15,619 bases of DNA, from NCBI GenBank assembly GCA_018066065.1, contig JAGHSC010000014.1, forward strand, positions 1 to 15,619, read 5' to 3'. A program made the position numbers and the translations under genes. The notes beneath the pieces are model-generated. The model did no database searches, was not told where the DNA came from, and saw only the letters and a list, made by a program, of their open reading frames with translations. Below are positions 7,925-14,456 of the stretch, piece by piece. Origin of the DNA: Candidatus Cryptobacteroides faecihippi. GTDB lineage: Bacteria; Bacteroidota; Bacteroidia; Bacteroidales; UBA932. Every line of letters begins with the position of its first letter. Position 1 is the stretch's first letter.

Positions 7925-9250
7925 CTAGACGTCGAGAAGGTTGCCATAACCCTCGCGGTAGTCGTAATGCTTGAGAGCATTAGCCTCGTCATCGTGCATG
8001 AACTTCTGTACGATTGGGTTCCATACAAGCGGACGACCGAGTTCACCGGCGATGATTCCGATGTTGCACATTGTGCATGAAGAGTGACCGACCTCGACAG
8101 GGACGTTAGGGTCGATGCGGGACTTGACGGACTCGATGAACACGCGGTGATGACCTGCACGTGCCTCGAAAGGAACATCATTGTCCTCGACCTTCATCTC
8201 GAACTTAGGATCTGAAGCATAGAGCATTCCGCGATGGACAGCGATCCAGCCATTGTCACCGTAGATCTTGACACCCTGGCCATGCTCGTCGAAGGTAGTC
8301 TCCTCGACAACGATACCATTATCATATTTATAGGTGAGGTTCTTGTAGAAGCTGTATCCTGGAGGGATGACCTCGGTAGGACCACTGCAGTCCTTACCTA
8401 CTGCCCACTGTACGATGTCGAACATGTGAGCACCCCAGTCAGTCATGTAGCCGCCACCGGTCTTCTTGTACCAGCGCCATGCACCCCAGCAATTCTCGCC
8501 GCCATTCTCGTTGAGAAGCGGATCGATGTCTGGATAGTAGTAGACATAGTCGCTCTCGGTAAGAGGTCCGAGCCACTTCTCCCAGTTGAGACCTGCAGGA
8601 ACTGCCTCCTTCTCACGAGGGCACTTCACAGGGAAAGGCTGACCATCCCAGCGGCCGACGAAGAGCTCGACCTTGCGGATCTGTCCAAGTTCTCCCTCAC
8701 GAGCCATGTTGGCAGCGTGGATGAACTCAGAGCTTGACCTCTGCTGGCTGCCGACCTGGAGGATACGGCCGTACTTGCGGACTGCCTTGACGAGCTGCTG
8801 TCCCTCGTAGACGGTGAGAGTCATAGGCTTCTCAAGATAGACATCCTTCCTTGCCTTGCAGGCAGCGATTGCGATTGCAGCGTGCCAGTGGTCAGGAGTA
8901 GCGATGACAACAGCATCGATGTCCTCACGGGCGAGGAGGTCGTTGTAGTCCTCATACATCGCAGGAGCACACTTCTTCATGCCCTTCTCGGTGTAGTAGT
9001 TTGTCACTGTGTTGACGAAGCGGTCACGCTTGATGTCATAGACATCGCAACCAGCGACAACCTGCACGTCATCCATGCGGATGAAGCTGCTGAGCAGATA
9101 GTTAGCCTGCTGACCAAGGCCGATGAAACCGAGCCTGATCTTATCGTTGGCAGAAGCCTTCTTCTTTGAAGATGCAGCCATCAGTGAAGATGGGACCATC
9201 GTTCCGGCGAGGCCAAGAGCCGAAGTCTTGAGAAAATCACGTCTCTCCAT
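7925..9250 (-). CDS. Tat-exported Gfo/Idh/MocA family oxidoreductase
   Basis: 441 residues. The N-terminus MERRDFLKTSALGLAG is a twin-arginine signal (RR at 3-4), so the protein should cross the membrane folded with its NAD(P) bound. The Rossmann loop GFIGLGQQAN is at 41-50, the family EKP motif (VYLEKPMTL) near residue 140 and a GGGYMTDWGAHMFDIVQW block near 270 that carries the Asp/His pair usual in the sugar-binding C-terminal domain. Enzymes of this fold oxidise or reduce sugar carbons; secreted Bacteroidetes members are often linked to glycan breakdown, and some (GH109) use NAD+ to cleave alpha-GalNAc. I cannot tell which applies. The gene stands alone on the minus strand, with its own candidate promoter and a 97-base gap to the reductase gene upstream. 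Codon use appears more uniform than in its neighbours (frequent GAC, AAG, CTC), which may mean higher expression. Confidence 0.92.
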   Translation of the reverse strand: MERRDFLKTSALGLAGTMVPSSLMAASSKKKASANDKIRLGFIGLGQQANYLLSSFIRMDDVQVVAGCDVYDIKRDRFVNTVTNYYTEKGMKKCAPAMYEDYNDLLAREDIDAVVIATPDHWHAAIAIAACKARKDVYLEKPMTLTVYEGQQLVKAVRKYGRILQVGSQQRSSSEFIHAANMAREGELGQIRKVELFVGRWDGQPFPVKCPREKEAVPAGLNWEKWLGPLTESDYVYYYPDIDPLLNENGGENCWGAWRWYKKTGGGYMTDWGAHMFDIVQWAVGKDCSGPTEVIPPGYSFYKNLTYKYDNGIVVEETTFDEHGQGVKIYGDNGWIAVHRGMLYASDPKFEMKVEDNDVPFEARAGHHRVFIESVKSRIDPNVPVEVGHSSCTMCNIGIIAGELGRPLVWNPIVQKFMHDDEANALKHYDYREGYGNLLDV

Positions 9251-9286
9251 AAGAATGTAAGTGTTATAATTGATAGTCTGACTTGA

Positions 9287-9301
9287 AGGTGCAAGGCACC
9301 T
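9287..9301 (-). promoter_or_regulatory. Perfect inverted repeat in the Gfo/Idh leader
   Basis: AGGTGC and GCACCT are separated by three bases, giving a 6-bp palindromic hairpin about 37-51 bases upstream of the Gfo/Idh ATG and just downstream of the candidate -7 box. It could be an operator or a leader hairpin; no T-tract follows on the minus strand. The function is not known. Confidence 0.25.
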
Positions 9302-9308
9302 GATTCTG

Positions 9309-9339
9309 TAATTTTAGCAAAAAAACGCGAGAATTCAAA
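9309..9339 (-). promoter_or_regulatory. Candidate promoter for the Gfo/Idh gene
   Basis: On the minus strand TTTG (9339-9336) is followed after 19 bases by TAAAATTA (9316-9309), an imperfect TAnnTTTG box. The spacing is as expected for Bacteroidales promoters but the -7 half is weak. It would give a leader of roughly 50 bases containing the 9287-9301 inverted repeat. Confidence 0.3.
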
Positions 9340-9347
9340 GCAAGGAA

Positions 9348-10259
9348 TCAAAGATTCTTCTCTTCCAGGAAACGAAGCTGAGCCTCAAGCATCGAAAGCT
9401 TCGGCATCTCGAAGCCGGCCTCACGGGCGATCGAGATAGGACGCGAATAGAGATAGTCGATCTCCATCGGCCTGTGGAACTCATAGTCCAGCTTCATCGA
9501 TGGAGAATAAGGAGTCATCGCCAGAGTCATCTCGATCATGCTGTCCGCAAAGCCATCATCGATGCCTGTGACGCCAAGATGCCTTGCCGCATGGATTACC
9601 TCAAGCATCTGTTCCTTGATCAGCGCCCGCATGGAAGGATTGGCGAGGAGCGCATCCGTCTGAGCCTGCATGACGACGGTCATGCCATTGAACGGCATGT
9701 TCCAGACCGACTTCCTCCAGCGTGCCTCATCATAGGAAACAAGGTGTGCATCTATACCTGCCGCAACGAAATCGGCCAGAAGGGCATCGACCCTGGACTG
9801 GTCAGGACAGGAGTAGTTGCCGATGTTGATCGAGCCGAAACACTGATGGTTTACATGGCCGGGCTCATTCTTGGCGCAGCAGATGAACGCAAGGCCAGCG
9901 GCAAGCGAGACGCCCGGAAACATTGCCTGTACGTCAGCCTCCACCCCTATTCCGTTCTGGATGAGAAGGACAAGCGTGTCCTCCTTCAGAAGCGGAGGAA
10001 GCAGTTCCCCAAGAAGCGCGTTGTTGACAGTCTTGAGGCAGACCAGCACGACATCGCTCTTGGGCATCGAATCCGGACTCTTATGGGCCAGGACATCGTC
10101 AAGATGGAAACTGCCGCTGACAGAATCGACCTGGAGGCCGTTCCTGACGACATGTTCATAATCCCTGTGCAGGAGAAAGTGCACTTCATTCCCGGCATTT
10201 GCCAGACGGCCGCCATAGTATCCACCGATGGCGCCTGTTCCGATAACTGAGTAGACCAT
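9348..10259 (-). CDS. panE: Ketopantoate reductase family protein (2-dehydropantoate 2-reductase)
   Basis: 303 residues, usual for the ApbA/PanE family, which reduces 2-dehydropantoate to pantoate with NADPH in pantothenate and coenzyme A synthesis in the cytoplasm. The N-terminal Rossmann loop GTGAIGGYYGGRLA is at 7-20, and QNGIG around 104 supplies the cofactor-side Asn. ARWRKSVWNMPFNG holds the expected catalytic Lys (residue 183) and two Asn residues. SMKLDYEFHRPMEIDY carries the substrate-side Ser and the conserved Glu. The stretch after the Glu (YLYSRP) differs from the more usual Y-N-G-x form, so a related 2-oxoacid substrate cannot be excluded. Monocistronic by appearance: a terminator hairpin lies just upstream (10300-10333) and a good -7 box just before its ATG. 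No other pantothenate genes are nearby. Confidence 0.85.
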   Translation of the reverse strand: MVYSVIGTGAIGGYYGGRLANAGNEVHFLLHRDYEHVVRNGLQVDSVSGSFHLDDVLAHKSPDSMPKSDVVLVCLKTVNNALLGELLPPLLKEDTLVLLIQNGIGVEADVQAMFPGVSLAAGLAFICCAKNEPGHVNHQCFGSINIGNYSCPDQSRVDALLADFVAAGIDAHLVSYDEARWRKSVWNMPFNGMTVVMQAQTDALLANPSMRALIKEQMLEVIHAARHLGVTGIDDGFADSMIEMTLAMTPYSPSMKLDYEFHRPMEIDYLYSRPISIAREAGFEMPKLSMLEAQLRFLEEKNL

Positions 10260-10263
10260 GACA

Positions 10264-10297
10264 CAAATATAAGATAATAACGGAAAAGCATCAACAA
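10264..10297 (-). promoter_or_regulatory. Promoter of the ketopantoate reductase gene, near-leaderless
   Basis: On the minus strand TTGTTG (10297-10292) is followed after 20 bases by TATATTTG (10271-10264), an exact TAnnTTTG match. The ATG begins only 4 bases after the box, so transcription starting the usual 4-7 bases downstream would begin at or in the start codon. The mRNA is predicted to be leaderless unless a later ATG is used. Confidence 0.55.
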
Positions 10298-10299
10298 GG

Positions 10300-10333
10300 A
10301 AGGGCGGTTCCGGGAAAGACCGGGACCGCCCTT
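10300..10333 (-). terminator. Strong hairpin terminator of the lipoprotein operon
   Basis: AAGGGCGGTTCC (10300-10311) pairs with GGGACCGCCCTT (10322-10333): a 12-bp GC-rich stem with one T-G wobble and a 10-base loop. It lies 20 bases beyond the last stop codon of the minus-strand lipoprotein operon and immediately before the ketopantoate reductase promoter. The U-tract is weak (CCTTGTTG on the minus strand), as in many Bacteroidales terminators. Confidence 0.72.
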
Positions 10334-10353
10334 ATGGATGAGAATGCTGAAGA

Positions 10354-10839
10354 TTACTCAGCCTTCTTGTAGAGGCTTACTGAAGCGAGAGTCTTGGTCA
10401 TCTCGGCAGTGCGTGCATCATAGAGAGCAGCAACCTTTGACCAATCCATGCCTGCAAGGATATTGAACTGCTCGATGGTGAGAGCATCGGTAGCCTTCCT
10501 TGCGATTCCAGAGAAGAATGCGGTGAAGTCACCCACCTGGAAATCAGCATCGTAATCCTTCCAGTAGTTCACGAACGAAGTCTTTGCAGCAGCCCATGCA
10601 GCAGCATCGGTAGAGCCATTCTCGGCAGCTACGGCAGCAGAAAGGGAGTTCTTGAGACGGGTGAACCATACTGACTCAGGAGCAGGAACGCTGAATGAGA
10701 AGCCATTGGTTGCAGCGTTGAAGCCGAAAGGCTTTGCAAGACCGAGGTCCTTGTCCTTGTAGAGCTTGGAAAGGACGACGAAGTTGTCATAGTACTTTGC
10801 AAAGACATCGATCATCTTGGTTGAGGTGGTGATGTCCAT
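10354..10839 (-). CDS. Helical C-terminal piece of a surface lipoprotein, probably separated by a frameshift
   Basis: 161 residues, no signal peptide and no recognised domain; it is helix-rich with aromatic residues (VFAKYYDNFVVLSKLYK, AFFSGIARKATDALTIEQF, AGMDWSKVAALYDARTAEM). It overlaps the end of the lipoprotein gene upstream by 28 bases in another frame. The last residues of that gene (SWTSPPQPR) look like out-of-frame translation, whereas this frame becomes protein-like at its first Met. Removing two bases from CTCTC at about 10840-10844 would join them as AEKNMAL-MDITTSTK, giving one protein of about 656 residues. I therefore think it is the tail of a single gene broken by a two-base insertion (real or assembly error). 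A separate, translationally coupled gene is the alternative. The operon terminator follows at 10333-10300. Confidence 0.6.
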   Translation of the reverse strand: MDITTSTKMIDVFAKYYDNFVVLSKLYKDKDLGLAKPFGFNAATNGFSFSVPAPESVWFTRLKNSLSAAVAAENGSTDAAAWAAAKTSFVNYWKDYDADFQVGDFTAFFSGIARKATDALTIEQFNILAGMDWSKVAALYDARTAEMTKTLASVSLYKKAE

Positions 10840-12323
10840 GAGAGTGCCATGTTCTTCTCTGCGAAGGTCTCCTTTGCAACGACAGCAGCGATGTCGAAGA
10901 CTGCGAGCGCGTTGTCGAGCTGGGCCTGGGTCATGTTGGACTCTGAAGCGACATAGCGTACGAGGTCACCGAATGTTGCATCGTAGCACTTCCAGTTGAG
11001 GGCAGCGAGGATGGTCTTGATGTCCTCGGCATTGAAGGCAGCTGAGATCTCGGCTGAATTGCCTGAACCGAGAGCGACGCTGATCTTGTCGAGACCGAGG
11101 CTGTACTTGCCGTCGGTGGTCGTGAGAGTAGCTGCACCCTCTACATAGTCGCCGGTCATGCTGATGACTGAGCCGGTGAAGTCCTCAGGGATGTAGAGTT
11201 CGGTGTCGGTGTTCCTGGTGTCGGTGAGAGCGACGAAGTTGTTGCCCTCGAGCTTGCTTGAGACGCTGCTTGACATGCCGATGACAGCTGAGAGGTCAGC
11301 ACAGCCGCTTACGAGTGAGGCAGCAGCCTCAGCGTTCTCCATGAGCTTGTTGAAGCTGAATGCATCGTACTCTGAACCGTTCTTGCAGACAAGGACATAG
11401 TCACCAGCCTCGACATCTGCGAGCGAAGTGACCTTCTCGTACTTGACTGCATTGACTGTGGCGTCTGGATCCGAAACCGGCTTCATGTCAAGACCTGTGA
11501 TGTTCCTGAACTGGTTCGCACCGATAACTGCTGACAACGGATCTCTCTTCGCAGAGAAGACAGAACCATCCTCACATTTTGCAGTGACAGTGAGGCTGCC
11601 CGGAATATTGAAAGGAGCGACTACAAGGAATACAGTAAGGGTTGATCCAGCAGAGACAGAAACAGGTTCCTTGAGATCGATTGTAAGCGCATCTGTCATC
11701 TCTGCAGGAGTGAGAGTACCAGCCTTGACGTTAACAGTAGCAGTCTTTGCGAGAACGGCCTCTGGAACTGAGAAGACAACCTGGCTTACAGTGCAGGCGT
11801 CAGCAAAGATGAGAGGGAGCCTGAGGGTACTGACGAGAGTGGTGTAGGAGAAACCTCCAGCATTGTCTTTAATCGTAGATGAAGCTGTAGAGTAATAGTA
11901 TGATGCAACATGGTCAGTATTATTGTCGCCATTCTGGGTCTGGCCAAGGAAGGATACCGTCATTGAAGAGCAGTCATCAACGGCACCTGTGGTCGGATAG
12001 AGGGAATAGTACGTACCATTAAGCATCTCGAAGCTGGAAACCTTGAACTGGCAGAGCTTGTCATTGCTAGCATCAGGTGTAATGGTGTAGATCATCTGCT
12101 CACCTGGAGTCTCAGGGAAGACATCGATCTTCTCCTTCTCAACCCAAGAGAATATACCGGCATTGGAGAGAGCCCTTGTAGCAGGCATGTCAAACAAGGT
12201 AGGGTTGGTAAAAATTGCATAGATGCCAGTCGATGGATTATTTTCCTCAAGGCTTGAGACTTCCTTTGAGCAACCTGCAAGAACCATCATTGCAGATGCA
12301 AGCAAAAACAGAAACTTTTTCAT
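10812..12323 (-). CDS. Fimbrillin-like surface lipoprotein, second of a paralogous pair
   Basis: 503 residues from the chosen ATG. A lipoprotein signal (MKKFLFLLASAMMVLAGCSKE, lipobox LAGC, Cys18) anchors it to a membrane, probably exposed at the surface. A fimbrillin/Mfa-like N-terminal region is suggested by ATRALSNAGIFSWVEKEKIDVF near residues 46-66, followed by beta-rich sequence. Near 290-320 lies TSLADVEAGDYVLVCKNGSEYDAF, matching in sequence and position a segment of the paralogue encoded upstream. The C-terminus turns helical (MTQAQLDNALAVFDIAAVVAKE) and ends out of frame, see the 10354-10839 entry. Earlier in-frame ATGs at 12332 and 12344 are possible; the latter lies 8 bases after the small peptide's stop and could be translationally coupled. 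It likely belongs to the minus-strand operon that starts at 14322. Role as pilus subunit, anchor or adhesin is inferred only. Confidence 0.72.
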   Translation of the reverse strand: MKKFLFLLASAMMVLAGCSKEVSSLEENNPSTGIYAIFTNPTLFDMPATRALSNAGIFSWVEKEKIDVFPETPGEQMIYTITPDASNDKLCQFKVSSFEMLNGTYYSLYPTTGAVDDCSSMTVSFLGQTQNGDNNTDHVASYYYSTASSTIKDNAGGFSYTTLVSTLRLPLIFADACTVSQVVFSVPEAVLAKTATVNVKAGTLTPAEMTDALTIDLKEPVSVSAGSTLTVFLVVAPFNIPGSLTVTAKCEDGSVFSAKRDPLSAVIGANQFRNITGLDMKPVSDPDATVNAVKYEKVTSLADVEAGDYVLVCKNGSEYDAFSFNKLMENAEAAASLVSGCADLSAVIGMSSSVSSKLEGNNFVALTDTRNTDTELYIPEDFTGSVISMTGDYVEGAATLTTTDGKYSLGLDKISVALGSGNSAEISAAFNAEDIKTILAALNWKCYDATFGDLVRYVASESNMTQAQLDNALAVFDIAAVVAKETFAEKNMALSWTSPPQPR

Positions 12324-12352
12324 ATTTACCATACTTCTAAACATTCAACACA

Positions 12353-12478
12353 TTACAGGTCACCATATTCCGGGTCATTATTGCTACCAATGTACTGGCA
12401 GTAAGCGCCTTCACTCCCACAATCCACGATCTCCACCTCGGGAGTCTCGTAGAACATCACTTTTTCAGTTTTTTTCAT
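12353..12478 (-). CDS. Small peptide (41 aa) preceding a fimbrillin-like lipoprotein
   Basis: A short reading frame fills the gap between the two lipoprotein genes: 41 residues starting MKKTEKVMFYETPEVEIVDC and ending NNDPEYGDL. It has no hydrophobic segment and only two cysteines. It shares the YxxPE[IV]x[VI] core with the small peptide upstream of the other lipoprotein (14188-14322), at nearly the same distance from the N-terminus. Short Bacteroidales proteins with an MKK-Y-x-x-P-x-[IV]-x-[IV] opening are, to my knowledge, commonly found beside surface-protein genes and have no assigned role. It sits 30 bases after the first lipoprotein's stop and 8-29 bases before the next lipoprotein's possible ATGs. 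The start is flanked by an A/T-rich leader (TTTAATAAAAAATAAC), which may hold an internal promoter. Evidence for translation is the conserved pattern and the operon position, not experiment. Confidence 0.68.
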   Translation of the reverse strand: MKKTEKVMFYETPEVEIVDCGSEGAYCQYIGSNNDPEYGDL

Positions 12479-12509
12479 GATTCATTAAGTTATTTTTTAT
12501 TAAACATTT

Positions 12510-14177
12510 TCATTTACGTGAGTCCATGACCTCCCCGAAGGAAAGCAGCCTTCTGTCCTTGCGGTAGAGCGCGACACGCGACATCGTGGTCGGGCTGCTG
12601 CAGAGGAACTTGTTGCTTATCATGAACATCTCATTCATACTCTCGCCATCCACAGTCACCTGAGGAATGGTACAGAAGCCGAAAGTCGTCGTAACGGTCG
12701 TGGCATTCATCGCCGGAGTCCTGAGGTCATACTCCTCGGCCGAGGACATAAAGCTGTCACCCTTGCCGACATAGAGTACCCTGAGCATCTCGTCGCCCGC
12801 AGCCTCTGTCATGGTACCTCTGAGAAGTACCGCATAAGAGGCATCGATGGATGCAGTGCATCCCGCAATCGTGATCTCGGCGGAATCAGCCTTGTGCGTC
12901 TCGGAATTCATGAAGTGGAGCCACATCGACATCGTCCGGCTGTCATCCATTGTCACGGTGCAGGCATCCTCAGGGTTGAGGATGAAGGAATCGGACACGT
13001 AGGCCACCTTCGAATCCGGATCGGAACTGTCGTCCCAGGCGGTCCTCAGGGCATAATGCACATAGTCGCTGATGAAATCCGGAGCGCCCTTTACAGGCCA
13101 CCTCTTGATGTCGTTCTTCAGGTCCAGGAGTATCGAAGCCTTGTTGGAGTTGTTGGCTGCCGAATATGCGGTGTTGAAGAACTTGTCCACCAGCGGAGTT
13201 CCGCTCGAGATGAAAGGGTCTGTCTTCATGTCGTTGAAGATGCGGTAGTCATTGCCCATCTTCCTGGCTATCATGTAGCGGCCCGGAATGAAGTCGGCAT
13301 CGGATGTCAGCCTTGAATAGCAATCCATCTCCCTGGTGTAGGCATCGATGTTCTTCCTGCCGACGACCTCTATCATGTTGCGCCTGAGGATGGCGGACGA
13401 ATTCTCCGCACATGGATATTCCCTGGAGAAGGAAAGACCGTCCTCATCGGTGATGATGATGCGGTAGCCGGAAGACAGCACGGATGGCGCTGCCGCGATG
13501 TAGTAGTCTGCTCCCGGGACGAGAGACTCGCCAGGGGCGGCAACGACAGAGACTCTGCTGCATCCATTCTCGACGCCGACCAGGATGGAGGTCAGCTCTC
13601 CGTCCTTGACCTGAGGGAACATGCGGATGTCTCCCGAGAGGGCAGCGTTTGGATCGATGCTCTCAAAGGTGATCTTGCGGATGCGGGCCTGAGGATAGGC
13701 AGACCTGAAGCTTACCTTGATGAAAGACACAGCATTCCTGAAGCGGAGCTGGTCCGTCAATGAATATGCAATCGCGAGATTGGCTCCCTTTGCGAAGGAT
13801 CCAGGGACTGCGACCTGCTCGGAATCGATCGATGCAGTGAACGCGCCATCCTGGAAAGACACAGCTTCGGAGTAAGGGTAGATGGCATGGACAGCGCCTG
13901 CGGAGAAAGAGGCATCAGAAGTGAAGATTGCCTCCAGTCCACCGTTCGAAGCCACGGCAAGAGCCTTGCGGCCATCGGCAAACAATGCTATGGAATCCTT
14001 TGCATCCCACTCGATCTTCATCTCAGAGTCAAGGAATGCCCTGCTGCCGTCGGCTGCATCGGCCACAGCCCTGAAGACCGAACCGGCCAAGGCCCCTCCG
14101 ACATCCTCACGGACAGAGCAGGACCATGACAGGACTGCCATGACCAGCAAGACGATATGGACAAGGAGTTTCTTCAT
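12510..14177 (-). CDS. Fimbrillin-like surface lipoprotein, first of a paralogous pair
   Basis: 555 residues from ATG 14177, whose product begins with the signal MKKLLVHIVLLVMAVLSWSC (Cys20 as lipidation site, lipobox LSWSC slightly unusual). ATG 14195 (MNSVSAMKK) is an alternative that overlaps the small peptide's stop codon; either way the genes are translationally coupled. GSRAFLDSEMKIEWDAKDSIALF near residues 42-65 and AIYPYSEAV are Mfa/fimbrillin-like. SRLTSDADFIPGRYMIARKMG near 285-305 corresponds to the TSLADVEAGDYVLVCKNG segment of the second lipoprotein at the same distance from the N-terminus, so the two are paralogues by duplication. The C-terminal third has no repeat or catalytic motif that I recognise. 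It is the larger intact member of the operon. Surface fimbrial subunit, tip adhesin or other surface lipoprotein are all possible; no assembly usher is expected in this system. Confidence 0.8.
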   Translation of the reverse strand: MKKLLVHIVLLVMAVLSWSCSVREDVGGALAGSVFRAVADAADGSRAFLDSEMKIEWDAKDSIALFADGRKALAVASNGGLEAIFTSDASFSAGAVHAIYPYSEAVSFQDGAFTASIDSEQVAVPGSFAKGANLAIAYSLTDQLRFRNAVSFIKVSFRSAYPQARIRKITFESIDPNAALSGDIRMFPQVKDGELTSILVGVENGCSRVSVVAAPGESLVPGADYYIAAAPSVLSSGYRIIITDEDGLSFSREYPCAENSSAILRRNMIEVVGRKNIDAYTREMDCYSRLTSDADFIPGRYMIARKMGNDYRIFNDMKTDPFISSGTPLVDKFFNTAYSAANNSNKASILLDLKNDIKRWPVKGAPDFISDYVHYALRTAWDDSSDPDSKVAYVSDSFILNPEDACTVTMDDSRTMSMWLHFMNSETHKADSAEITIAGCTASIDASYAVLLRGTMTEAAGDEMLRVLYVGKGDSFMSSAEEYDLRTPAMNATTVTTTFGFCTIPQVTVDGESMNEMFMISNKFLCSSPTTMSRVALYRKDRRLLSFGEVMDSRK

Positions 14178-14187
14178 CGCCGACACA

Positions 14188-14322
14188 CTATTCATCCCCT
14201 CCGGGAAAGCTTTCATCGAGACCAGGAGATTCAATCTGGCCACTGACGGAAAGCAGCTGGCAATCCATGAAGGATTCCCAGACAGCGATCTCAGGCTTGA
14301 TGTAATCTGACTTAAGTCTCAT
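14188..14322 (-). CDS. Small peptide (44 aa) at the head of the lipoprotein operon
   Basis: 44 residues starting MRLKSDYIKPEIAVWESF and ending SPGLDESFPGGDE. The frame opens further upstream to 14379, but the -7 box at 14360-14353 makes ATG 14322 (or 14334) the real start. Its YIKPEIAV core matches YETPEVEI of the second small peptide, and DCQLLSVSG resembles the L-x-x-S-G segment of short Bacteroidales peptides found next to surface-protein genes. Acidic and Gly-rich at the C-terminus, without a signal peptide. Its TAG stop (14190-14188) overlaps an in-frame ATG of the following lipoprotein (14195) and lies 10 bases before the favoured one (14177), suggesting coupling. The function is unknown; possibilities include a leader peptide, a secreted or cell-surface peptide, or a partner of the lipoprotein. 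The evidence is pattern and position. Confidence 0.7.
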   Translation of the reverse strand: MRLKSDYIKPEIAVWESFMDCQLLSVSGQIESPGLDESFPGGDE

Positions 14323-14352
14323 GTTCAACTGCATAGTTACTACAACAAATCG

Positions 14353-14360
14353 CAAATTTA
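14353..14360 (-). promoter_or_regulatory. -7 box of the small peptide and lipoprotein operon
   Basis: The minus strand reads TAAATTTG, an exact TAnnTTTG match, with a T-rich stretch (CTTTTTTCG) just upstream. Transcription would begin about 14347 and give a leader of about 25 bases before the ATG at 14322. No good -33 TTTG is seen. It faces the GH28 promoter across roughly 70 bases of A/T-rich DNA. Confidence 0.5.
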
Positions 14361-14430
14361 CGAAAAAAGACTGCCACACGGAAGAAAAAACCGCATAAAA
14401 ATCACCTATAAAATAAAAACATTATTTTCG

Positions 14431-14438
14431 TAACTTTA
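14431..14438 (+). promoter_or_regulatory. Candidate -7 box of the GH28 gene
   Basis: TAACTTTA followed by C on the plus strand, a TAnnTTTG variant (final G to A), 18 bases before the ATG at 14457, preceded by ATTATTTTCG. No -33 match is apparent, which may mean an activator is needed. The GH106 gene has the same TAnCTTTAC variant. Confidence 0.45.
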
Positions 14439-14456
14439 CGCCTGCAAGACACCGAA

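Noticed and set aside
9345..9357. GAATC-AAA-GATTC inverted repeat at the end of the ketopantoate reductase gene
   Set aside because: Only 5 bp with a 3-base loop and the T-run lies too far away; not convincing as a terminator.
9474..10250. 258-codon plus-strand frame within the ketopantoate reductase gene
   Set aside because: Antisense shadow with no recognisable motifs; the minus strand carries the GxGxxG and Lys motifs.
14323..14379. Longer start (63 aa, ATG 14379) for the first small peptide
   Set aside because: The ATG lies upstream of the TAAATTTG -7 box, and the added residues are not like the second small peptide's N-terminus.
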